Origin: Aquatica leii
Lineage: Eukaryota > Arthropoda > Insecta > Coleoptera > Lampyridae
Assembly (NCBI GenBank): GCA_035610365.1
Contig: CM069432.1
Coordinates: 178,359,027 to 178,423,026, forward strand
Length of the DNA stretch: 64,000 nt
Reading direction: 5' to 3'
Shown here: positions 35,540 through 47,405 of the stretch, piece after piece
Layout: the number at the start of each line of letters is the position of its first letter
Numbering within the stretch: position 1 is the first letter of the stretch
The notes under the pieces: model-generated
What the model saw: the letters and a program-made list of their open reading frames with translations, nothing else
Told to the model about the DNA's origin: nothing
The model's database searches: none
Program-made: the position numbers and the translations under genes

Positions 35540-35800
35540 AAAGAAGGAGATTTTGAACAAAGGTTCGAATTTTGAGCTAGTATCCAAGCAGAATTAGAAA
35601 AGAACAGATTCATGCCCCACAAATACTTTTTTCTGGCAAAGCAACGTTTCCGTCTGATAGTACAGTAAGTTCTCAAAATTGTCGATGATGGAACGATGTT
35701 AATCTTAATTTCAATGTGCAAACCCGAGATAAATATTGATATAAAAGTAATGTATCGTATGGGATTTACATAAACAGAATTGTTGGACCATTTTTTTTCC
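35540..35800 (+). pseudogene. Mariner-like transposase remnant
   Basis: On the plus strand ILFSGKATFPSDSTVSSQNC (about 35610-35670) matches the first catalytic block of arthropod mariner-like transposases (family pattern FSDEATF-L-G-VNRQNCRYW). The first aspartate and the glutamate of SDEATF read as GK. After a stop, NRIVGPFFF (about 35772-35800) matches the end of the next conserved block (RIIGPFFF). Stops and missing sequence make it a pseudogene. The minus-strand frame at 35524-35802 is its shadow. Confidence 0.7.
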
Positions 35801-35882
35801 AAATAACATTAATGATTTACTTGTCATGCAAAGCATTTTATTAAAAATATTTTTTTTGTGAAACATTTTGGGACGCACTGTA

Positions 35883-36660
35883 TTTAGAAAAGTATAGTAA
35901 TTATTGCTTGTCGAATTGGAGATTACTATTATAAGTTTATTAATTAGTTTTAAATCTCAACCAAATGATAAATAAATTTTTATATCTATTAGAACCTAAT
36001 CACTAGTAGATCAATAAATAATTTTGTGCTAACCTAATTTATATTGCATGGGTTTTTATAACTAACGCTTTTCTTTAAAGTATGCTTAACACGAAAACCC
36101 GCACTGCTCTTTTTTTTACTTTCAGTCTTTCACTAACTCAAAAAGCTTTTTTTCTTGGATCTAGGTTTATGTCGTCTAAAATCAGGATAGCCTTGAAGTT
36201 CACGTAATTAAGGCGTTTTTACTACTGACAAATTTAGAATTAGTTAGTTGACCAGTATTTATTTGAAAGTTTCTATGGATGCTTCTGTTTTGGCAGTACC
36301 AAGTTGGATGTCATACCTCCCAATTGGTTCTAATACTTGCTTATCTAATCACTTCGTTATATATAGATAATTTTAAGTTTCGTTTAAGTAAGCAATATAT
36401 TTTTTTTCAGATAAATATTAAGCTCTTCGCGTTTTTTTTGACATGAATTCTTCATCAAAGTTTAGCGACTAAAGTCATTCCCAAATCCTTAACGAGTTAA
36501 CGTAAAAAATCTGGGCATCGCTTATACGGATAGCTAGATGTTGCTTCTGTTTGTTAACAAAATCTAATTGTACAGAGTTACATTCATTTAATTTGATGCC
36601 CTAAGTTTTGGTTTAGGTGTTTATAGTATTAATGGAGGTTTAAGCTTTTTGTCCCTCTTG
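35883..36660. other. AT-rich intergenic DNA
   Basis: No supported feature was found between the mariner-like element and the minisatellite. Confidence 0.55.
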
Positions 36661-36836
36661 TTTGAATATACGTACATATACTTGGAGGTATGTGGAGATA
36701 TTTGGATATACGTGGATATACTTGAATGTATGTGGAAATATTTAAATATATGTAGATATACCGGGGTTTACGTAGATATATTTGAATGTACGTAGAGATA
36801 TTTGGATGTACGTGGAGTTATTTGGATGTATGTGGA
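36661..36836. repeat. 20-bp minisatellite, about 8.8 copies
   Basis: Units of exactly 20 bp run without indels from 36661. The approximate consensus is TTTGGATGTACGTGGAGATA. Units differ by 2 to 8 substitutions and show a weaker internal 10-bp repeat (GGATATA/GGATATA). The array ends about 120 bp before a Penelope-like terminal motif in the same orientation. Confidence 0.92.
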
Positions 36837-36939
36837 CAAAGACAAAAAAAAGTATTTTGTGAGTTTATAAGTCGTTTTTACATCTGTAATTATTATAGCT
36901 TTTGTACTGTGTTTTGATCGTTGTAGAATACTTACGTTT

Positions 36940-37025
36940 AATAATTTGTAGCGGCCTGAAGAAGTGCACACATGGTACACAAAACGTCGCTCAAAAAAAA
37001 CCTGAGTAGTTTTTATGCCCTTCCT
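36940..37025 (+). repeat. Diverged Penelope-like terminal repeat
   Basis: GCGGCCTGAAGAAGTGCACAC at 36951 onward and ACAAAACGTCGCTC parallel the Penelope terminus at 27043-27090 (GGCCTGAAGAAGTGGACAC and ACGAAACGTC). The next bases (GTAGTTTTTATGCC) also match the following TAGTTTTTATAGCC of copy 2. The GAAAC box is AAAAC here. It is a separate, more diverged family member with no coding part nearby. Confidence 0.7.
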
Positions 37026-37998
37026 TAACGAAGAAGTAAAAAATTAACTGTTAGATTTTTTTGTTTTAACATAAGCTTTTACTAGAATTATAGATATGTT
37101 CAATTAAAGAACACAAATTTTAACTAATTTGTGTAAAGAAGTATTAAGTTAATTTATTATATCGGCAACATAATTTAAATTCTTTTAGATTAATTTCGAA
37201 ATCTATCGTAAACTCACGTATAGTATTTATTATCTATATAATCATAAAATTGCTTCTTTTTGTTCTTATTAAATCGTTTCTTTACTATTCTTTTTTTAAA
37301 GTTTAGTTTTAATAGACTATCTGGTATTATTAAGTTTGTAGTAATAGTTACCGTTTTCATATTTTAAACAACGTTTTTCAGAAAGTTTGTTTTTACCATT
37401 TTTTTAAGAATTTATCTCAAAATAAATTAAATACTATATATCGTGCTATGCGGTTAATTCTTTTTCTGTCTTTTTAAAAAGTTGAATATTATTTCTATGT
37501 TTCTTCTACTAAACATAATTTAAAACATTTTATTGGTAATAATAAAAATTCTATTTCTTCTTTAGTTAAATCTGTTTTGTTAAAATTTCTTGCTTTTCTT
37601 GTAGGACAAAGTGGTAAAAATTCAAAACAAGATTGAGAAAACATATTTATTTTATTAAAAGGTATAATTCTAGTATAACAAACGCTTCTTTTTCTTTCAC
37701 TAATCATATTTTATCTACTAATCATTCTTTTAATTTTGACCTTAATGTTATCTTATTTCATTTTTGAAACAAAATTTTTTTAATCATCTTCAAATTCTAA
37801 AAATTCATTGTTTTTATATTGAAAATTTAGATAATTGTTTTAATGAAATTCTTGATTTAAATATTTCTCCTCTTTTTAGTAATAAATTTGAATTTACTTC
37901 TTTTTTTATTTTTTTCATATCATTCATATCACTTATGGCTGTGAATTTGTCAGCTTCAATTTCAATTTTTCAATTTGTGATTAACTATTTATAAACTT

Positions 37999-38003
<5 letters not shown>
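37026..38003. other. AT-rich low-complexity DNA
   Basis: The small open frames at 37495-37707 (minus) and 37764-37994 (plus) are made of low-complexity AT-rich codons and lack recognisable domains. I do not call them genes. Confidence 0.5.

Positions 38004-38056
<53 letters not shown>
38004..38056. repeat. (AT)n microsatellite, about 26 units
   Basis: An uninterrupted TA dinucleotide run of about 53 bp. Confidence 0.97.
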
Positions 38057-38061
<5 letters not shown>

Positions 38062-40879
38062 TTGAGGTCGTTTCTTGTAAAATGTTTTCGTAAACTCTTT
38101 GTTGAATGTTGATATTATTTATAACTATTAACTAATCTACTTAGAAACTGATGTTTATAATTAACTATATTTAATTTATTTATGAGTTATTGTTAAATGT
38201 AAAATCGTCTATAAAAATGTTATATGGTTTTAATTAAAAATTTATAATTTTTTTACTTCGTAAGTTTAATATTGATTGAAGCTTAAAATTTTGTTTATAT
38301 CGTAATATATCTTAATTTTAACAATTTAATTGCATTTATTTCTAAAAGTAGAGCAAAGAAAATTTAGTGCTTGCAAAAGTTTTGCATCTTCGTAAAATTT
38401 ATATGATCTTGTTTATTTTATTATCTTCAATTAGGACAGCAATAAAAGTGTAATACTTATTTAAAAGTTCACAATTTTGACCTCAAAGATTTTGCTGTAT
38501 AAGCCAACTGTAAAAAAATTATTGCTGTATAAAAAGACTAGTTTTGCACACCATCTGTAATGCAAAAAATGCTATAGCTCCTTTAGCTAAAAGATTGCTA
38601 TCTATGCCAATTTAGATTTATTTGTCTTATTAGAAGTGCCAACCTATTAATTTATTAGGTAAATTTTTAAATTCTTTAGATTACTATTTAAAACAAATTC
38701 AAATCTATACTTTTTATTTGCATTATTGTCAAACTCGTTAAACATGTAACGTAAATTAATAATATAATATTTTTCTATTAATCTTGTTTAATTAATTAAT
38801 GCTGTTTAAACTATCAATTTGAAAGTTTACGTTAAAGTAAACGACATTTTTACGGTTTGTGAATTATTTATATCGTTAGTGTCAAAAAAGTTAGTAGTGG
38901 TTTTATTGACTTCCAAATTTATACATTATACTAATTTGACTTTTAAAATCGTGTATTAATGAACAAATAGTTGTATTTCTTCGTTTTCACAAAATAGAAG
39001 ATAATAGTTGATTTCAATTAATTTTAAAACTTTTAAACAAATACAATAATCTTAAAAGTTTTATATATTTAACATTAAAAAAAAATTAAAATTTTAATTA
39101 ATAAAATACAAATTAATTTTTAAAAGTTTTTAAAATTTAAAGATGAAATCATATTTTATGACTTTTACATATTCATAATTGCTCTATAGGTAATCTTAAA
39201 TCTGAAAATGTAAAAAATGTATATTATTACTTCAAGGCGTGAACATTTTCCAACTCTTTTCCAATTACTAATTCTTCACAGCGATGCTAACGGTAATCAA
39301 TGGCTTCTTAACGTTATGATTACTTACATTGAAAGCTTTTCAAGTATAGTTGTGTATTAATTATATTTTTAAGATAATTTGTTTTAAAGTCACGATGCTA
39401 ATTACAAACATTGGGATTGGCTTAATAAACGACATTTATTATTTGATTCTGTGAAAACTAATACAGGACGGAATTAAAACACTTGAGGTTGCCTGGAGTC
39501 GACTAAATTCTTCACAATAGCTAAGTACATTTGTTTTCAAATCTGTAACGTTGCTTTCAGTAGTTAGTCATGCCATTACAATTGATTTTCTAATCACTTT
39601 TTAATATATTACTATAAACTTACGTACCAGTTTGATTGACATTACCTGAGTTACATTTATACTTCATTAAAATAATAACTTTTTTTTCAACTATGTTAGT
39701 TATATTTAGTTTTTATTTATTTGTTTTGCAATTTATATATTCTAAACCTATTAAAGAGTTACTCGATACTGTTATGTCTTTGTCGGAAGCGCTCACATTC
39801 TTTTTTCTAAATACAACAGCACACAAAATTTCCAAAATTCCAATCCAGGAAGTGTATTACGCTATATTTCATTTATCTAACTTGTAGTAAACTAAAGACT
39901 TTACTAATAACTGGTTTTCTAAATACAGAATATTGGGGTGGACGCAAAAGTTTGTTAGAAATAAAATTTTGCAGTTTCTATTTATCTTCTAGAAGATTTT
40001 CTAAACGTTGTACCGTTTTGGTAAATGAGACTGTGTAGAATAAAAAATATTTGTTAACAGTAAATTCGATATTCATATACATTGACTCAACGTCTGTATT
40101 TTAATTTCGTACTTTTAATGATTTTATAGCCGACTGTAGTTTTCAGTTTTATTTTTCAACGTTAGGTTATTAGGACATTTATTTATTGTAGTTTGTTTTT
40201 AAATTTGTAGTTTTAGTTAATGACCTAATATAATTTAATAAATGAATTTTTATTTTAAAAATTGCTCCGTTTATTTTAATTTTGTTATTTGATACTTATT
40301 TTATTATCGGTGCCTACGTTTTGGGTTCTGTATGATATAAGTTTTTATTTTTATAGTTTATCTAATTTATCCAATATGAATTTTAAATGAACTTAAGTGT
40401 ATCTAGTTGCGCTTTGTTTTTAAAATTATTAGCATTTTGTGATTTAAATTGAAAGCTGAAATAATAGTTTTTGTGTGATAACGTTTTGTGAAGTTTTGTT
40501 GATATCATCAAAACCTAATTAAATTTTGCAATCATAACGCAGCGTACTCATCACATGGTCCACCGATTTTTTAATCCCCTCAATGAAGTTATTTCAGACT
40601 ACGGTCGACAAGTTTTCTAAACCGCCGGTGGCAATTTACTATGTCTGGAACTTTGCTTAGCGCTCTTGTTTTATTGTAACGATAGTTTTTTTGTACGTCC
40701 TTGGGTTTGGGTCACACAAGTAATTTACAAATTGTTTTTATGTATTATTTAGATCTTTTCTTCCCTGAGCAATCAAAGCAATCACCTCTATGTTACTATC
40801 CTTCTGAACGTATCAATGTAATTACAAAAGTTATAGTAGTTATAATCGGTGTTCTTTCAAAAATACACTTTTTAATAAA
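38057..40879. other. AT-rich intergenic DNA
   Basis: No gene could be identified. A hydrophobic frame at 39636-39887 is AT-driven and has no family resemblance. The stretch 40530-40690 is less AT-rich and contains CCGCCGGTGG, but gives no recognisable protein on either strand. Confidence 0.5.
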
Positions 40880-41454
40880 AATATTATATTGATGATGAAT
40901 ACAAAGATAATAGAGCTAGCAAAAGTTGGTATAAAAGCTTCTTAAAAAGAAATCATGAAGGAGCAGCTAAAAGAAAATTAAAAAAAAATTCAGAAGACAA
41001 GACATTAAAAGAAAGAAATTCAAGAAAAAATAAGGTTTGCAAAGAAGCAAGAACGGGAAAACAATCGTGTAAAAAATTGCAAGAGGAAAAAATGTGGTTT
41101 TATCCAAATCTAAAAGTGACCAGAACCAGAAAGTTATATTAGAACTAGAAGGTCAAAGTCCAAAATCTTTCAATAAGGATTCTCAAAATTTATATGTGTC
41201 TAATTCTAAAAATATTCGGGAAAGAAATTTTATTTTGGCGTTTTTTCCCGAAAAACAAGAAATATTTCTGTGTAATACAAAAGTTACTATCAGATAATGA
41301 AGTTGTAGTTCTAAAGTGTTGCAATGATTCAAAAACTCAATTTACCCTTAATGACTTGAGCACGATCCAATTTGCTCAAATAAAAGCCATACTTGAACTA
41401 CTAAAGATTTTAGTAAGTGGAGAAAGGTTAAAGTATGTATTTAATTGTCCTTAA
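40880..41454 (+). pseudogene. Pogo/CENP-B-like transposase remnant
   Basis: The plus strand reads YIDDEYKDNRASKSWYKSFL followed by KRNHEG, which resembles the CENP-B-type helix-turn-helix of pogo-like transposases (pattern A-K-W---F-KRH). Further on, KKYFCVIQKLL and DNEVVVLKCCNDS, then FTLNDLSTI and LKYVFN, resemble the acidic C-terminal tail often found after the DDE core of these proteins in arthropods. The DDE core between them is missing and the frame shifts more than once. Family assignment is moderate, based on pattern only. Confidence 0.45.
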
Positions 41455-41899
41455 GAAATCTATGGTTAATTTCTTTTTTAGGTTTTTTTAGTTCTGTGGG
41501 ATCATTAACCATGTAAAGTTCTTGCCATAAGAGAAGAACCCTACGTCATCATCGTATTCATATAAATCATGATTAACGGTCTGGTCAAATTAAGTGTTAG
41601 TTTATTAGTTACAATTAAAAATTCAGTGTTGGCTATCCTGGTTAGTTGGTACTTATAAGAATTTTAATATTGCTGTCACAACATGTTTAACCCATATGTA
41701 TATGTAGTTTGTTTTTTGTAAAATCAAATCCAGTTATTGAAGTAATTTAAAATGAAAAAACGTTTCAGCACAGTGAAGTCATGTATAATACAGATTAAAC
41801 GTAATTTTAAAACATAAAACAACAAAATGAGCAACATTTTGAGTAACAATTGGTTTTATAAAAATTTTCAGTTTCAAAAACACTATGAACCTCTTTATT

Positions 41900-42260
41900 T
41901 TAATCATCACTATCTGAAGATTTCGATGAATCTAGTAACATGGAATGATATGATGCATTATCCAACACTAAAATTGATGATTCTTTCAAATTATTAAGTA
42001 AACGTTCCACAATCCATTTTTTAAACGTTTCACCATTCATATCTCCATGATAATAACTTACTGTTTGTGTACATCGTATACAACGTGTTTCTTATAGTCA
42101 TTTTTGAAGATTCTGGCAAGTCTATAGTTTTTGACTTCCTTCGTGACCTTTTCTTTCCAGGACTTAATAACACTGGATTCAATTTGTGTTCAGACATTAT
42201 CCGCTTAACAGAAGCTAAGCTTATGCCCAATGCAGTTGAAACTCTATGTAAATAATATAT
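41900..42260 (-). pseudogene. DDE_3-type (IS630/Tc1/mariner) transposase with internal deletions
   Basis: On the minus strand GISLASVKRIMSEHKL, then LLSPGKKRSRRKSKTI and ESSKMTIRNTLYTMY, is the N-terminal helix-turn-helix and linker of DDE_3-type transposases. After a frame change the sequence jumps to YYHGDMNGETFKKWIVERLL and ILVLDNASYHSM, the block holding the second catalytic aspartate. It then jumps directly to a serine/aspartate tail and a stop at 41900-41902. A full-length protein of this type is about 330 residues; the region with the first aspartate and the region with the last acid are both missing. The ends of the gene survive while two middle blocks are gone. Confidence 0.75.
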
Positions 42261-45200
42261 TGTAATGCAAGTTAATCATTTTTTTCTCTAGCTTACCTCT
42301 AGAACAGACGTTATTGGGATCAAAGGACCTCCATTATCCTTTTCTTGTTGAAAGTATTCAAGTAAATTAACCACCATTTGGTGGGACTCAGAGCGCAATG
42401 TTTTACCTTGTATAAAACCCGATATGTTTTTGTTCTAAAGAGAACAGTTTGAAATAAAATAACGACAACAAAACGAAGTGAAAATGACATCAAACCATGT
42501 TTGACAAAACGTCAACTTGATTGAAGTCAATTGAATAACTTTATTCATAACGCATGCAATCAATCTTCCATCTTTGTTTTACACATAGTTTATGTCTTGC
42601 TTATACATATAATAGTCGGTATGTTATTTCTTACAGGAGTAGGTAAAGACGTAAAGATCTTCTGTTATGGCAAAAACTTTAGTTAGTTTATAATACCATT
42701 TTATTTAATGTCAACCAGTAGGGTAGATTGGTGTCAACTACTAGAGACATCATTTTTTGTATGTGTCAACTACTGAAGTGTAAAGTTATTTTTTTATATT
42801 TTTTTGTCAATGATTGCTATGCTTTTGTTGTGTTTAAATAAATTTCATTGTTCATAAAATGTATGTTCTTTTATTTTGGTATTTAGTTTTTTCTCTGAAA
42901 AAAAAACTCTCCAAAATACTAAAAAAAAATAGAAATATAATTCTCAATTACTAGTGCTTTTGCGTTAAACCTTATGTAAAAATGCAATAATTTTTTTCAG
43001 TGTAATCTTATCTATCTTATTTTATGTATAATATTTTTCAAATTTTTTAAAGTAAATGTATTTGATGGAAAGACTTCTATAAAAATATTAAACAAATTAT
43101 AAAAAATCAACTTCAAGGATTATTATTATTTCTGATAGTGTAAACTTTGTAAAGAAGTATTAGAATTTTATAAAATCAATACCAGGAGAGTCAGAAAATG
43201 TGTGTACTTCTATAATGCAATACAATGTTTGATTAGACTTACAAACGTACAAACATAAAAGGTGATTTTCCATCAACCAATTAAATATTAATGTCAATAA
43301 GATTTCCGCATTTAAATACGTACTTATTTATGTCTAGAACGTTCTTTTTTATTACATTATAAGAAAATAAATTTTGACATTTTTCAGAAATTTATTTAGA
43401 AATGTATATAGTAAAAAAGTATAACACGTAAATGTTTATATATTTATTTTGCATTTATTTGATAAAAATTATTGTGTTTTTAATGATAATTATATGTATT
43501 TATTGATGCAAACTATGAAGCATATTATTCAACATTTTTAATTTAACAAGTTTTGTTTTTTTCTTGTAACAGTCATATTCAAAGTGTACATAAAACTATT
43601 GTCACCTTATATCAATTATATAAAATTAATATTTAGATGTAACTAAATAAATATGAGATGGTTCTACCATCATAATTCTATATGTTAATTTATTTAAGTG
43701 TATTGCATTTTTTGATGTTCTTATGGTTTAAGTAAAATAATTATGTAACAACCTGTACTACTACTATCAATACTGCTTAGAAATCTTCTTATATTACCAT
43801 TTAAAACTAGCGTTAAATTTTTGATTAAAGGAAAATACTGTTACTTATTTTTAAAAAACATAAAATTTTATCCTTTTTTTTTGAATCACAAAAATTAGCA
43901 CAACTGAAATAAAAATATTTTAACAAATAACATAATCTTTATTTTTATTAATGAATACTTACATAATTATAACCACATATTAAAATTTATTTAGAATTAG
44001 CATTACAAAAACTATGTAATTAAGTGCGATTATTAATTTTAATAATTTTTTATGTTTGATGTATGGTCATTGAAGAGGATAAAAAAAATTGTTGAAAACT
44101 GGTAACGTAAAAAAAGTTACTACTAAAAATTATATATACATAAAAGCATTTTTAGAAAGCAACAACAAACGTGTTTAAGTGATATACATACGTACGTAAC
44201 CTAGTTCAAAAATATCAAAACAAATTACTTTGAAATTAATAATACGTTGGAAAAAGAGCGATTTAATGTGTTTTACTATATTTAACTATACGTGGTTTAA
44301 ATAAAAATAATTATATAACACATACACATGCGAAAGATAATAACGTTTTATAAATTTGTTAGGCATTAGGATTAACAATAACTTTATTCAATAGTATTAA
44401 AATATAATAAATTTCAAAAATTCTTTAAACGTTTTGCACTTATATTTAAAATACAAACTTTAGATTCAATAACTTAATCGAAACAATGGGCACTTAAAAC
44501 TTTAAGAGGTATTAATAGAAAAAGCGAGACAAAAGCAATTTATCCCACACCATTATAGAAATCGATGCACTTGTAAAACTTCGATAGCAAACACTTAAAT
44601 CTTATACTCAGACAAACATTAAACGAGGTTAGAAAAATGTAAGATCTCATTCTTGTAGATCATATCATATAATCATCAAAAAGTTTGTAATTCCATTGGT
44701 TGGTTTTCCAAATGTACGTTTTAGTTTACTATTATTAGCCTCGAATGCTGTACACATCGAAACAAATTACTAATTTGAACTCGTCCCAAGTTTAAAAATT
44801 GCTAGATATGAACACAATTTATATCTTTAAACTAGTAAAACTGGGACATTGATGTAGATATATTTTGACGTACTTTTTCTTCAATCCTAGAAATAACCAT
44901 TATGCTAAAATCGATTTACAATTACTGGTTTTTATTTTTCTATGAATTACGTGCAGTCAACATAAACAAACTTTTTCATTAATTTGTATAAAGCACAAGT
45001 AACAAAACATAATATCTTATTATTTAATTGTATTGAGTATTCAATAAGTAATAATTTTTTTAATTAAAATCTTTTGCGTTGTTTTAATCATCATAACTTA
45101 ATGATTAAAACATCGTAAATGATATAAAATCTTGACAACAGCGAATGTTTTAGCGTAAAAGTGCTGATCTTAATAAATAAATTGACATTCATAGGTATTG

Positions 45201-46439
45201 AATATTTCTGTAATGTTCGGGAGATTCAATGTAACACAATCGTGTATTTTAAAAACACGTGTATTACATAAAACTTTTTAAATTAATGTTAAGTCGTTTT
45301 TATGAATGCCATCGGCTAATCAGAATTAGAATTAGAGTTATATTTGAGTCAGTAATTTTAAAAAGAGAATAGTTATAGTTACTTTGAGAAAAATTTCTTA
45401 AAGCAAATACATAGTTACAAATATTCTATACTATCACAAATTAGTTTTGAATCTTGTATTTAAATAAATGTTGTCTCCTCAACTTAACGATTTCTGTCAC
45501 TTATGTGTGTATTTCAAATATTTTGATACCATTCAAAAGAAGTATTATGATAAAATCGATTTGAGCATAGAAGTAAAACTTTTATCTTTCTTATTTTAAA
45601 AGTGCTGATTTTGAAAGCACTTAAGTCGAGAAATATGTGCAATGTATTGTTTAACATGAGCATAATGTTGATGGTGTATTTGTTTTAAGTATAAAATGCT
45701 CTGCTTGTCGAATTTTTTACTCAAAGATGTGCGACGTATTAGTTTTTCGTAAATAAATGAAAATGGACGAGAGTGATGTGAAAACAGTTTTGAATTCGTG
45801 GGGATGTACAGATGAGGCGGTGAAAATTTAAAATCAGTTAAAATATGCTACCTAAATAAGTAAATACGAACGAATCTAATTTTCTATTGTCCAACAAGAG
45901 TGGGATTTTTCTTTAGTCCTGTGTATGTTATTCCTTTTGTAGTAACTGTGGGCATACTATTGCTTGTTCAAAAAATACATTTTATCAATGATTATGTCGG
46001 TGTAATTTTTATGATAGGGAATGGAAGTTTATAATCATGTCTTCTTTGGTTTTCAGAATTTTGTATAATTAAAAAAATTAAACAATTACTATAGTTTAAA
46101 ATTCAAGTTCAATAATGGTCATTTTTTTGCCATGTCATAAATGTTATGTTGAAAAAATTATTTCTTCATTTTTATATACTTACATATTTGAAAACTGTCA
46201 CATAATATATTATGATTATATTACATCAAAGGATTTTAAACGTAATAATTCTAATATTTCACGACTTGACAATGCATGAGTCCTTATTGCGATTTTCCAA
46301 AACTATACTCAGATTCAGTGTAAGTATACGCGTACGCCACCGTTCAGTTTGAAACATACATATCTGTTTCGCTTCCTGAATCTTGATAGTTGACTTATGC
46401 GTAATCGCAGATATACATTTCTATATTATGTGTGTGAGT
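42261..46439. other. AT-rich intergenic DNA
   Basis: I see no gene, RNA gene or repeat that can be supported in this stretch. Confidence 0.55.
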
Positions 46440-47405
46440 TTTCATATATTCTTAATTTATATAAATCAAAATATAAATGTTGACGTTCTAAAGGATCTTA
46501 CCAATGACGATTTAAAAGAACTTGTTCCAAAGTAGCTGGAAATGAAGAAGCTGATTAAAAGCAAGTTGTTGCAGTTTTGCAAATTTTTGATATCGGCATC
46601 AATGAGCTCCTTACTAAAGTCAAGATTGTAGAAGAGCATTGCCAAGTAAAGAAATTAATTTATTTACTAACTGGAAATTATTCTTTGTCACTGTTACACA
46701 ACTGAAAGATATAAAAAGTAACCACGACGTGACATATTTCGGGAACGAAAATGACGAAGGTAAATTAATTCTACTAATAACCAACTTTATTGGTTAAAGC
46801 ATACCAATTTTATTCATGAGGTACTTATATCAAAACTACTTGAAATTATTTAAGGTGTACCAAGAATGTGCCATTTACTTTAGACATACGTATTCAACTT
46901 AAAAATTGTTAGCGCTTTATGTTGAAAAAGGGTTTAATGACAATGAAACTCAGGGCCGGATAAATGAATTTTCGTATTCAATTTCCACAACAGATATTAA
47001 TCGAAATGAGTATCTTTGTATTGATTGGTATGAATTAAACGGAATTAGATATCAAGGCAATCAGAATATTTTACTTCATGATAGTAATACAAAAGCTCCC
47101 AAATTTGGTTTGATAAGAAGTATATTTGTAAATAAATTAAAGAAAAATCGGTACTATTTTATTGTCAAGCTATATTGAATTTACGTTACAGTACTCAGTT
47201 TAAGGCATATAAAATTGAATTGATAGACATCTATGTGATAATGGAAATGATTGATTTTTACTCAAATCTTTCAATTATATTACAGACATTAACTGATGAA
47301 AAAATGTACATTTCCACATCTACAGCGCACATAAGTAAACATTACCCCCGGAAAATAAGTGAACTAAACTTAAAAATTTGTGGTGGCGAAACATTCAGCC
47401 AATGA
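46440..47405 (+). pseudogene. Decayed multicopy-type protein with SAM-like N-terminus
   Basis: INVDVLKDLTNDDLKELVPK (about 46475-46533), ending at a TAG, looks like the second half of a SAM domain. About 400 bp further, an open frame (46906-47178) contains INRNEYLCIDWYELNGIRYQ, then APKFGLIRSIFV and YYFIVKLY, followed in the next frame by FKAYKIE. This C-terminal pattern (FGLI--I-V----YF, then a short F--HY-AY block) is familiar from uncharacterised multicopy arthropod proteins that pair it with an N-terminal SAM-like domain. Function is unknown; such families may be linked to mobile elements. The copy is broken by stops and frame changes. The identification is from pattern memory and needs a search. 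Confidence 0.45.

Larger units (their letters stand above)
34893..35882 (+). mobile_element. Tc1/mariner-type element, about 1 kb, with TA duplications
   Basis: The left end reads TA then CAGTGTGTCTCAAAA (34893-34909). The right end, read from the other strand, is TA then CAGTGCGTCCCAAAA (35882 back to 35866). These terminal inverted repeats match at 13 of 15 positions and continue weakly inward. TA duplications at 34893-34894 and 35881-35882 fit Tc1/mariner insertion. An interior TTA/ATA microsatellite (about 35171-35206) has expanded inside it. Confidence 0.75.

Noticed and set aside
36661-36836. CRISPR-like array
   Set aside because: The units are contiguous 20-bp repeats without spacers, in a eukaryotic context.
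38004-38056. (AT)n run as a replication origin or attachment site
   Set aside because: A plain dinucleotide microsatellite explains it.
39636-39887. Hydrophobic 83-codon frame as a membrane protein
   Set aside because: AT-rich DNA yields such Phe/Ile/Leu-rich frames by chance; there is no start context, family pattern or splice structure.
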